Below, piece by piece: positions 56,107 through 64,000 of a DNA stretch of 64,000 nt. The notes beneath the pieces were generated by a model that was not told where the DNA came from, searched no databases, and saw only the letters and a program-made list of their open reading frames with translations. The stretch is from VAZQ01 sp963840535 (lineage in GTDB: Bacteria; Pseudomonadota; Alphaproteobacteria; Rhizobiales; Xanthobacteraceae). Each line of letters starts with the position of its first letter. The stretch's first letter is position 1. The stretch covers positions 1 to 64,000 of the forward strand of contig CAWIZJ010000060.1 in assembly GCA_963840535.1 (NCBI GenBank). The letters are read 5' to 3'. The position numbers were made by a program, and so were the translations under genes.

Positions 56107-57149
56107 CTATCCTCCGGTCACGCTCATGTGGCGGGCCAGCGCCGGCCGCTGATGGCGGCGGTCGATCATGAAGTCGTGGCCCTTGGGCTTGCGCGCGATC
56201 GCTTCCTCGATCGCCGCATCGAGCAGATCGTCGGCGTCCGAGGCGCGCAGCGGCGTGCGCAGATCGGCGGCGTCCTCCTGGCCGAGGCACATGTAGAGGG
56301 TGCCGGTGCAGGTCAGGCGCACCCGATTGCACGACTCGCAGAAATTGTGGGTCAGCGGCGTGATGAAACCGAGCCGGCCGCCGGTTTCGGCGACGGTGAC
56401 GTAGCGTGCCGGGCCGCCGGTGCGATAGTCGGTATCGAGGAGGGTGAAGCGCTCGGCCAGGCGCGCCCGCACCATCGACAGCGGCAGGTACTGGTCGAGC
56501 CGTCCTTCGCCGACGTCGCCGAGCGGCATCACCTCGATGAGGGTGAGCTCCATGCCTCGCCCATGCGCCCACTCATGAGCGACGGGAGCTCGTCCTCGTT
56601 CACGCCCTTGAGCGCGACGGCGTTGATCTTGACCTTGAGCCCGGCTGCCTGCGCGGCATCGACGCCGGCCAGGACCTTGTCGAGCTCGCCCCAACGCGTG
56701 ATCGCGCGGAACTTGTCGGCATCGAGGGTATCGAGCGAGATGTTGATGCGACGCACACCGAGGCCTGCGAGCTCGTCGGCATATTTCGGCAGCTGCGAAC
56801 CGTTGGTGGTGAGGGTGAGCTCGTCGAGCGCGCCGGACGAGAGATGGCGCGAAAGCGAGCCGATCAGCGTCATGATGCCGCGCCGCACCAGCGGCTCTCC
56901 GCCGGTCAATCTGAGCTTGCGCACGCCGTGCGCTATGAACACGCCGCACAGCCGGTCGAGCTCCTCCAGCGTGAGCAGATCCGCCTTGGGCAAGAACGTC
57001 ATGTTCTCCGCCATGCAATAGACACAGCGGAAATCGCAGCGGTCGGTCACCGAAACGCGCAGATAGGAGATCTCGCGTCCAAACGGATCGACGCAGCGGA
57101 GGGAGCGGTCGACGGGTCGGCCGGTCGACCACGAGATCTTGCGCATCAT
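56107..57149 (-). CDS. moaA: GTP 3',8-cyclase MoaA, frame-broken
   Basis: The start MMRKISWSTGRPVDRSLRC is followed by the radical-SAM motif CDFRCVYC near residue 38-45, then LTGGEPLVRRG and NISLDTLDADKFR. After a break near 56565, the second half has RYVTVAETGGRLGFITPLTH, then the C-terminal cluster FCESCNRVRLTCTGTLYMCL with three cysteines. MoaA converts GTP to 3',8-cH2GTP in molybdenum cofactor synthesis. It is convergent with the TRAP operon. Confidence 0.93.
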
Positions 57150-57444
57150 GCGTCATCGAGAGTGGTCCGATGAATTCTTTTCGCGCCAGCTCGCCGAGCG
57201 ACGCGCGCGACCGCCGCAGCCGGTCAGACGAATGGCTGCGCAGTTGCCATATAGGAATTTTGACGGATATCGACCAGAGCGTCCAGGGCCGGCGGCCGAA
57301 CGTGCCGGCCGAGGGTCCGGTTGGCTGCGTCCGCTTCCCAGCCTCTGCGCGCACACGCGACGCCCGGCATGGGCCGACCCCGGGACAGGTGCGCGGGACG
57401 CGCAACGCGAGCGGACGCGCGCGCTCGGCGGCCCGGGACCTGCG

Positions 57445-57987
57445 TTAGCGCGATGGCCAGGGGTAGTTGGTCGCCGATGCGGCCGGTTCTGTCGGCGGGC
57501 GCAGGAGCGGGGGTCGCCTCGGCTGGAGGGGCGGCGGACGCGGTTGTTGTCGGCGCCGCCGCACGCGGCTGGACTGCCGCAGTGGCGGGCCTCTGAAGCT
57601 TCTTCTTCGGGGGTTTCCGTGTCGTCGGCGGTGCCGCGGGCGCGGGCACGAGCTCGACATAGACGGGGTTGGGAGCGAACCTGGCCGATGAGGCGGGGAA
57701 CCCGAGGGACCCTGCCGATCGCGCTCCGGGACCACGAGCACGGTCTGCGGCTGGTAGCCGCCGAGCGCGACCGTGACCGAGAACTCGTCCTCGCCCTGGA
57801 CGACGACCTCGCACGGCGTACGGCAGGATTGCCCTTGCGTCGTCCTGGCGTCGGCGCCGGGCGGGTCGGACTCGATCCGCACCGTCTCCGTCGTCGGCGA
57901 CGGTTTGAGGAAGCTCAAGCTCGGAAGCGACGTTGAGCATGCGGCGAGGGAGAAGCCACATGCCACAACGGCAATGACTCGGCTCAT
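57445..57987 (-). CDS. PEGA-like lipoprotein with Pro/Ala-rich tail, frame-broken
   Basis: N-terminal signal with lipobox FSLAAC (Cys16), so probably an outer-membrane or periplasmic lipoprotein. Residues ~35-90 (VRIESDPPGADARTTQGQSC, then RTPCEVVV) form a PEGA-like repeat with a Cys pair. The C-terminal half is Pro/Ala-rich in the alternative frame (NPVYVELVPAPAAPPTTRKP), so two compensating breaks near 57700 and 57490 are likely, ending in the natural-looking YPWPSR. Function unknown. Confidence 0.65.
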   Translation of the reverse strand: MSRVIAVVACGFSLAACSTSLPSLSFLKPSPTTETVRIESDPPGADARTTQGQSCRTPCEVVVQGEDEFSVTVALGGYQPQTVLVVPERDRQGPSGSPPHRPGSLPTPSMSSSCPRPRHRRRHGNPRRRSFRGPPLRQSSRVRRRRQQPRPPPLQPRRPPLLRPPTEPAASATNYPWPSR

Positions 57988-58150
57988 GATTGGATCCCAC
58001 CACTTGGGCGGCGCGGCCGCCGCCTAGTCCCCCGAGGCGAGAACGCGCGAGGCCGAGGTCCCCCGCAAGGTCCTCGCTGGCGGCCATAAAGCCCCCCCAA
58101 GTGTGGCGCCGATAAGGTAGAAATGCCGGTCCGATCACGGTCGCCGGTCG

Positions 58151-58865
58151 TTTAGGGTAAACGGCCGGTTAAAGTGCCGGACCCACCGACACCTGCTCCG
58201 ATCAATCCAAGAACGGCATCCGGCAGATCGGACAGGGTGCGGATCACCCGATCGGCGCCCAATTCGATCACAGGCGTTTCCGAGTATCCGTACTCGACGG
58301 CAACGACCGGCACGCCCGGCCGCCCGTGCGGTCACGATATCGGTAACCGAATTCCCCACCATGACCGCCCGATCGATCCGGCCTCCCGCGCGCGCTATGG
58401 TGCGCCGCAGCAATTCAGGATCGGGCTTCTTCATTCCGAACGTATCCGCTCCGCAGATCGCGACGAAGCGGTGCGAGAGGCCGAGTGTGTCGAGGAGGCG
58501 GACTGACAGCCATTCGAGCTTGTTGGTGCATACCGCTAAGCGGCAGCCGTGGGCGGCGAGCTCGTCGAACGCGGCCGCGAGACCTGGGAAGGCAACGGAG
58601 CGGTCGGCAATATGGGCTGCGTAGTGAGCGATGAAATCGCCGACCAGCCGGTCGAGCATCCGCAGGCTCGAGCACGCGTCCCTGCGACTGCGAGCCCACG
58701 CTCGAGCATGATCCGTGCGCCGCCGCCGACCATGTTGCGCGCGGTCTCGTACCCGACCGGCGGCAGGCCCTCGCGGTCGAGGATCACGTTGAGGGTGGCA
58801 ACCAGGTCGGGTGCGGTGTCGACCAGCGTCCCGTCGAGATCGAACACTACGGTAGGAACAGCCAT
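58151..58865 (-). CDS. gph: Phosphoglycolate phosphatase (HAD family), frame-broken
   Basis: It starts MAVPTVVFDLDGTLVDTAPD, the HAD motif I with both catalytic aspartates. Breaks near 58660 and 58320 relocate the frame for GDFIAHYAAHIADRSVAFPG, VCTNKLEWLSVRLLDTLGL (motif II), GMKKPDPELL with the motif III Lys, and VMVGNSVTDIVTA (motif IV). The last frame stops at 58151. It removes 2-phosphoglycolate. The gene order gph (minus), then rpiA, DUF2059 and gor (plus), fits Bradyrhizobium/Rhodopseudomonas-type chromosomes as I recall them. Confidence 0.88.
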
Positions 58866-59092
58866 ACGCGATCGCTAACCGGCTCGGTCGGCAAAGGCAA
58901 GGTGCGATCCGATCGGCGATGCCAGGCCGGTGGCCGGATGTTCACGTTATCGGACCCGTCACGCAAGATGGATTTGCAAAACGGGCGGCCGAGTTGCGGT
59001 GGCATCCACCTCTTGCTTTGATGCGCTCGAGGATGTGGATGGCCGGGACCGGCAGGACGACCCCGCCCAGCTCGCGCATGGTGGCGACCACG

Positions 59093-59794
59093 ATGGACAT
59101 CGAGGCTCAGAAGCGTGCCGCCGCCGCCTGTGCCCTCGACTTCGTTCGACCTGGCATGCGGCTCGGGCTGGGCAGCGGCTCGACCGCGAAGCATTTCGTC
59201 GAGTTGCTGGGCGAACGCGTGCGCAGCGGCCTCGACAGTGATTGCGGTGCCTACCTCGGAGGCGACCCGCAGTGATGCCGAGCGGCTCGGCATCGTCCTG
59301 GCCAGTCTCGACGAGATACCCGAGCTCGATCTCACCGTCGATGGCGCCGACGAGATTGCTCATGACCTGAGCCTGATCAAGGGTGGCGGCGGCGCGCTGC
59401 TGCGGGAGAAGATCGTCGCTTCCGCCTCCGTCCGCATGGTCGTCATCGCCGATGAATCGAAATGGGTGTCGGCGCTCGGCCGCTTCCCGCTGCCGATCGA
59501 GGTGGTGCCGTTCGGACTGGCGGCGACTCGGCGGGCGGTCGAGGCGGCGCTCATCGGCGCCGGCGGCGCGGGCCCCGCGCTGCTGCGACGGACCAGGGAC
59601 GGCCACGCTTTCGTCACGGATGGCGGGCACTGGATACTCGATGCCGCCGTCGAGCGCATCCCGGATCCGGGGATCGCTCGCGGATCGACCTCGACGGCAT
59701 CGCGGGCGTGGTGGAGCACGGGTTGTTCATCGGATTGGCGCATGCCGCCGTGATCGCCGGGGACGGCGACGTGCGCATCGTCGAGCGGCCGTGA
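59093..59794 (+). CDS. rpiA: Ribose-5-phosphate isomerase A, frame-broken
   Basis: Start at ATG 59093. MDIEAQKRAAAACALDFVRP and LGLGSGSTAKHFVELL carry the substrate-binding GSGST. After a break near 59260 come VDGADE, LSLIKGGGGALLREKIVA with the active-site Glu/Lys region, and VADESK-like IADESKWVSALG. A further break near 59690 gives IDLDGIAGVVEHGLFIGLAH and the stop at 59794. It interconverts ribose-5-P and ribulose-5-P in the pentose phosphate pathway. Confidence 0.92.
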
Positions 59795-59833
59795 ACGCTG
59801 TCGCAAATTCCTGTCGGCCGAAGGAGGGTCGTC

Positions 59834-60341
59834 ATGTCCGTTCACCCCATCGGGCCCGTACGCGCCGCGGTGCTGGCGCTCGCGCTGATCGCGGCTTGCG
59901 CACCTGCCCGCGCCGCAGCAACCCTCTGCGTCGGCGGTCGCGACCGCCAAGGAGCTGATCACGATCAAGGGCGGCACTGCGATCTATGAGCCGATCGTGC
60001 CCGGCGTCATCGAGCGGGCCAGGCGCGTTCTGCTGCAGACCAACCCGATGCTGGGCAAGCCGCTGAACGACGTCGCCAGCAAGCTGCGCGCCGACATCGG
60101 GGCGCGCGGCGCGGAGCTGGTCAACGAAGCCGCCAGACTCTATGCCTCGCGCTTCACCGAACAGGAGCTCAAGGACGCGCTCGCATTCTACAAGACGCCG
60201 CTCGGCCGCAAGATGGTGGAGGAGGAGCCGAAGATCCTGGACCAGAGCCTCAAGGATGCGCAGACCTGGGCGGACAAGTTGTCGGAGGAGGTCATCGGCA
60301 AGTTCCGGAGCGAGATGAAGAAGCTGGGGCACGACATCTAG
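59834..60341 (+). CDS. DUF2059 domain periplasmic protein, frame-broken
   Basis: ATG at 59834 after a strong aaggagg site. The N-terminus is a signal peptide (hydrophobic LALALIAACAPARAA). After a break near 59920 the body is ELITIKGGTAIYEPIVPGVI, then EAARLYASRFTEQELKDALA and FYKTPLGRKMVEEEP, the core of DUF2059. The domain is common in Proteobacteria, with unknown function. It lies between rpiA and gor. Confidence 0.83.
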
Positions 60342-60385
60342 CGCTGCGGTTGCCGCGCTCTGGCCACTGATTGCTGATCTCCGGG

Positions 60386-61769
60386 ATGGTCCACCACGTC
60401 GACCTTTTCGTCATCGGTGCCGGCTCGGGTGGCGTGCGCGCCGCGCGCATCGCGTCCGGGTACGGGGCGCGGGTGATGATCGCCGAGGAATATCGGGTTG
60501 GCGGTACCTGCGTGATTCGCGGCTGCGTTCCCAAGAAGCTTCTGGTCTATGCGGCGCGGTTCTCCGACGAGTTCGAGGACGCCGCCGGGTTCGGCTGGAC
60601 GGTTGTGGAGCCGTCGTTCGACTGGCCGACGCTGATCGCCAACAAGGACCGCGAGATCGCCCGCCTCGAGGCCGCCTATACCACCAACCTGGAGCGCGCG
60701 AAGGTCGCGATCGTCAAGAGCCGGGCGGTGATCGAGGATCCGCACACCCTGCGTCTGCTCGCTACGGGCGAGAGGGTGCGTGCCGAGCACGTGCTGATCG
60801 CGACCGGCGCAGCCCCACACCTCGGCGCCGACATCGCGGGGCTCGAGCACGTGATCTCGTCCAACGAGGCGTTTCACCTCGAACAGCTGCCAAGACGCAT
60901 TCTCATCCAGGGCGGCGGCTATATTGCGGTCGAGTTTGCCGGAATCTTTCAACGGGCTCGGCTCCGAGGTGACGCTGGTCTATCGCGGCGAAAACATCCT
61001 GCGCGGCTTCGACGATGACGTGCGCGCGCATCTGCGCTCGGAAATCGAACGACGCGGCATCAAGATCGTCACCAGGCAGACGGTCGACGCGGTCGAAAGG
61101 ATCGAGCACGGGCTGTGCGTTAGCCTGTCGGATCGCCGCGCCTTCACCGTCGACAGCGTGATGTTCGCCACCGGACGACGGCCGAACATTGCCGCGCTCG
61201 GCTTGGAGGCTGTTGGAGTACAGCTGGCCGTGAACGGTGGGATCGCGGTCGACGAATACTCGCGGACTTCCGTTCCGCACATCTACGCCATCGGCGACGT
61301 CACCAACCGGATCAACCTGACCCCGGTCGCAATCCGCGAAGGTCATTCGTTCGCGGACTCGGTGTTCGGCAACAAGCCGACGATGGTCGACCACGCCGAC
61401 GTTCCAACCGCGGTGTTCTCGGAGCCGGAAGTCGGAGTCGTCGGCCTCACGGAAGCGCAGGCCTGTGAACGGCTGTGCCAGGTCGACATCTACAAGACCT
61501 CGTTCCGCCCGATGAAGATGACGCTCGCCGGCCGCGATACCCGCACCTTCTTCAAGCTGGTGGTCGACGGCGACACCGACCGCGTGGTCGGCTGCCACAT
61601 CGTCGGCCCCGACGCCGCCGAGATGATCCAGCTCGTCGGCATTGCGGTGAAGATGAAGGCGACCAAGGCCGATTTCGACGCCACCATGGCGCTGCATCCG
61701 ACCGCCGCCGAGGAACTGGTCACGCTGCGCGAGAAGGCGTTCACCCATCGGCGCCAGGCTGCCGAGTAG
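60386..61769 (+). CDS. gor: Glutathione-disulfide reductase, frame-broken
   Basis: Start at ATG 60386. FAD motif LFVIGAGSGGVRAARIA, redox-active disulfide GGTCVIRGCVPKKL near residue 40-50, NADPH-fold GGGYIAVEFAGIF, then a break near 60950; the second half has ATGRRPN, AIGDVTNRINLTPVA and the catalytic His in ALHPTAAEELVTL. It is NADPH-dependent and keeps glutathione reduced in the cytosol. It could also support selenium reduction for the SelD pathway; that is only a thought. Confidence 0.92.
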
Positions 61770-61964
61770 AGCCGTTGGTGCTCCTGCGGCTGCACCCAAA
61801 GTTTCAATGGAGCAACGGGTTACGGGTTGTCCCGCGGCGCTGTAGCGAAGTGCCCGGCGCCGCTCGCAATGTTTCTGGCGACGCCAGCCGGCGCTCGTGT
61901 ATAAGCTTGCCTGGCCGGAATATTCTCGCCCGTGCCAGGGCTTACGTAGAGTAGGAGGGCGCGC

Positions 61965-63375
61965 ATGCCCGAGCGTTGGACGCGCGAAAGCTGGCGCCGG
62001 AAACCGATCGTTCAGGTCCCCGAATATCCCGATCCGGGCGGCGCTGGCGAAGGTCGAGCAGCAGCTCGCGGCCTTTCCGCCGCTGGTGTTTGCAGGCGAG
62101 GCGCGCAATTTGAAGAAGGCGCTCGGCCGGGTCGCCGTCGGGGGAGGGGTTCCTGCTGCAGGGCGGCGACTGCGCCGAGAGCTTCTCCGAGCCCAGCGCC
62201 AACAATGTGAGCGCCAACAACATCCGCGACTTCCTGCGCGTCTTTCTGCAGATGGCGGTGGTGCTCACCTATGCGGCGGCACTGCCGGTGGTGAAGGTCG
62301 GCCGCATCGCCGGCCAGTTCGCCAAGCCGCGCAGCTCGCCGAGCGAGAAGCGGGACGGCAAGGAGCTGCCGAGCTATCGCGGCGACGTCATCAACGCCGT
62401 GGAGTTCACCGAGGAGGCCCGCCGTCCCGATCCGCTGCGGCAGATCGAGGCCTATCCGCCATTCCGCCGCCACGCTCAATCTGTTGCGGGCGTTCGTGCA
62501 CGGCGGCTACGCCAATCTCGCCAATGTCCGGCAGTGGACGCTCGGCTTCGTCAAGGACTTCCCGCAGTCGCACCATTACGAGGAGCTCGCCGACCGCATC
62601 TCCGAGGCGCTGGGGTTCATGCAGGCGTGCGGGCTCGATCTCGAGAGCCACCCCGAGCTCAAGAGCACGGATTTCTACACCAGCCACGAGGCGCTGCTGC
62701 TCGGCTACGAGCAGGCGATGACGCGGGAGGACTCGACCCACCCCGGCACCTTCTGCTGCACCTCCGCCCATATGCTGTGGATCGGCGATCGCACCCGCCA
62801 GCCCGATCATGCGCACGTGGAGTTCTGCCGCGGCATCATGAATCCGATCGGGCTCAAATGCGGGCCGTCGACCAAGGTCGACGAATTGCTGCGTCTGATC
62901 GATATCCTCAATCCGGAGAACGATCCCGGACGCCTCACCCTGATCGTGCGGCTCGGCGCCGACAAGGTCGGCGATCAGCTCCCGGCCATGGTCCGCGCGA
63001 TCGAGCGCGAGGGCAGGATCGTGCTGTGGTCGTGCGATCCCATGCACGGCAACACCATCACCTCGGAGACCGGCTACAAGACCCGGCCGTTCGACCGCAT
63101 CCTGTCGGAGGTGAAGGCCTTCTTTGCGGTGCACCGTGCCGAAGGCACCCACGGCGGCGGCGTGCATCTGGAGATGACCGGGCAGAACGTCGCCGAATGC
63201 ACCGGGCGGCGCGCGCATGATCACCGATGCCGATTTCAAGGATCGCTATCACACGGTCTGCGACCCCAGGCTCAATGCCGAGCAGTCGATCGATCTGGCG
63301 TTCCTGCTCGCCGACCTGCTCAAGGCCGAGCGCACCGCCAGGGCGCGTCCGCTGCCGGCTGTCGCGGGGCTGTGA
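61965..63375 (+). CDS. 3-Deoxy-7-phosphoheptulonate synthase, class II (AroG_II), frame-broken
   Basis: Begins MPERWTRESWRRKPIVQVPE, then runs through at least four frame breaks (near 62030, 62150, 62470 and 63210). Recovered pieces are LQGGDCAESFSEPSANN, VVKVGRIAGQFAKPRS, ALLLGYEQAMTREDSTHPGT, HMLWIGDRTRQPDHAHVEF, GPSTKVDELLRLIDILNPEN and CDPMHGNTITSETGYKTRPF, followed by HLEMTGQNVAECTG. These cover the plant/bacterial class II DAHP synthase with its Mn-binding Cys, His, Glu and Asp. It makes the first committed step of the shikimate pathway. Confidence 0.92.
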
Positions 63376-63544
63376 CTGCGTGAGCCAAATCTGACGACGG
63401 GAATTCGCGTCATCCAAGCCGCGGATACCATCGGCGCTCTTTTCGCCGGCGCTTCGTCCGGGCTACATTTCCGGCAGCGAGATCGGGTGCGTGCTCGGCG
63501 CACCCGATCCTGTCCGACCAATCCGAGCTCGGGAGGAAGGCATC

Positions 63545-64000
63545 ATGCATCACCGCATGCCGAGCGCGTGCGCACTTGCGCTCGCCGCCATCATCTCCAC
63601 AACGTCCGGCGCGCTTGCGGAGCTGGCTCTGTCCGCCAACGACGGCAAGGCCGTTCTCATCGACGGAGTGAATTCGGTGCCGGCCACTCCGCCCGCCGAC
63701 TATGTCGCAGTCATCGATCTCGGCGCCTCGCCGCCCAAGGTCGTGGCGGACATCCCGGCGCCCACGAGCATCGTCGGCCTGCCGTCGAGCGTAGCGATCG
63801 CACGCGACGAGAGCTTCGCGCTGGTGACCGCCGCCACCAAGATCGATCCCAACGACCCGAAAAAGACCGTTCCCGATGACACAGTTACGGTGATAGATCT
63901 GAAATCATCGCCGCCTAAGGTGCTGGCGAAGCTCAAGGCCGGCCAGGGCGCCGCCGGCGCGTCGATCAATCGCGAAGCGACCCTGGCACTCGTCGCCAAC
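63545..64000 (+). CDS. Secreted YncE-like beta-propeller protein, N-terminal part (cut by window edge)
   Basis: Open frame of 152 codons running off the right edge, from an ATG at 63545 preceded by gggaggaag. A signal peptide is present (ALALAAIISTTSGALA). The body shows a repeated blade pattern: YVAVIDLGASPPKVVADIPA, then SSVAIARDESFALVTAATKI, then TVIDLKSSPPKVLAKLKAGQ and INREATLALVAN, as in YVTN/YncE-type propellers. The role is unknown; some bind periplasmic ligands. Confidence 0.75.
   Translation, partial: MHHRMPSACALALAAIISTTSGALAELALSANDGKAVLIDGVNSVPATPPADYVAVIDLGASPPKVVADIPAPTSIVGLPSSVAIARDESFALVTAATKIDPNDPKKTVPDDTVTVIDLKSSPPKVLAKLKAGQGAAGASINREATLALVAN

Noticed and set aside
1..64000. 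tRNA, rRNA, insertion sequences, integrase or prophage genes
   Set aside because: I looked for cloverleaf arms with CCA-like ends, transposase or integrase motifs and rRNA signatures and saw none I could support.

Overview
The window is high-GC DNA with gene families and gene order typical of Hyphomicrobiales (Alphaproteobacteria), probably near Bradyrhizobium/Rhodopseudomonas. Support comes from the gph, rpiA, DUF2059, gor neighbourhood, a PleC/DivJ-like kinase, and a palindromic repeat resembling one I know from Bradyrhizobium-type genomes. Nearly every second conserved gene carries one or more single-base frame breaks. I read these as base-calling or polishing errors in a long-read assembly rather than mass pseudogenisation, and I give broken genes as single loci.

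Layout. (1) 1-22708, minus strand: part of a giant non-ribosomal peptide synthetase (NRPS). At least seven modules are visible, and the left edge cuts module 7. The order is C1-A1-T1, C2-A2-T2, C3-A3-T3-E3, C4-A4-T4, C5-A5-T5, C6-A6-T6, C7-A7... Residues read by hand from the A domains suggest Val, Thr, D-Gln, aromatic, Asp, aromatic, Tyr-like. The modules are almost perfect 2.7-kb copies that differ mainly in a ~0.45-0.5 kb specificity cassette. (2) 22963-27788: a YddA/SbmA-type ABC transporter, a DUF697 protein and a SyrD/PvdE-type cyclic-peptide exporter, plausible transport genes for the NRPS product. (3) 27810-37150: an SPFH protein, then a run of plus-strand genes (DoxX-like, Gfo/Idh/MocA, EboE-like TIM barrel, HIBADH-like, Old Yellow Enzyme, M24 peptidase, CobW GTPase) that looks like an undescribed catabolic or trafficking operon. 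(4) 37216-42966: an NTF2-like protein, then a selenoneine-type cluster: senA (EgtB-like selenoneine synthase) divergent from senB (selenosugar synthase) and a fused oxidoreductase-SelD (senC role). (5) 43063-52327: housekeeping genes (nucleoside phosphorylase, dusA, TauE/SafE, retropepsin-like protease, DUF1289, histidine kinase, GST, MBL hydrolase, HIBADH-like dehydrogenase, Mrp). (6) 52523-56035: a TRAP transporter with a perfect hairpin and a palindromic repeat between the binding protein and the permeases. (7) 56107-64000: moaA, a PEGA-like lipoprotein, gph, rpiA, a DUF2059 protein, gor, class II DAHP synthase and the start of a beta-propeller protein.

How the parts fit. The NRPS makes a peptide probably capped by an acyl group (its first C domain is EntF-like), and the neighbouring ABC proteins would export it. 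The sen genes would turn selenide into selenophosphate (SelD/SenC), then selenosugar (SenB), then selenoneine with hercynine (SenA). No egtD, thioesterase, MbtH or TonB receptor is visible here.
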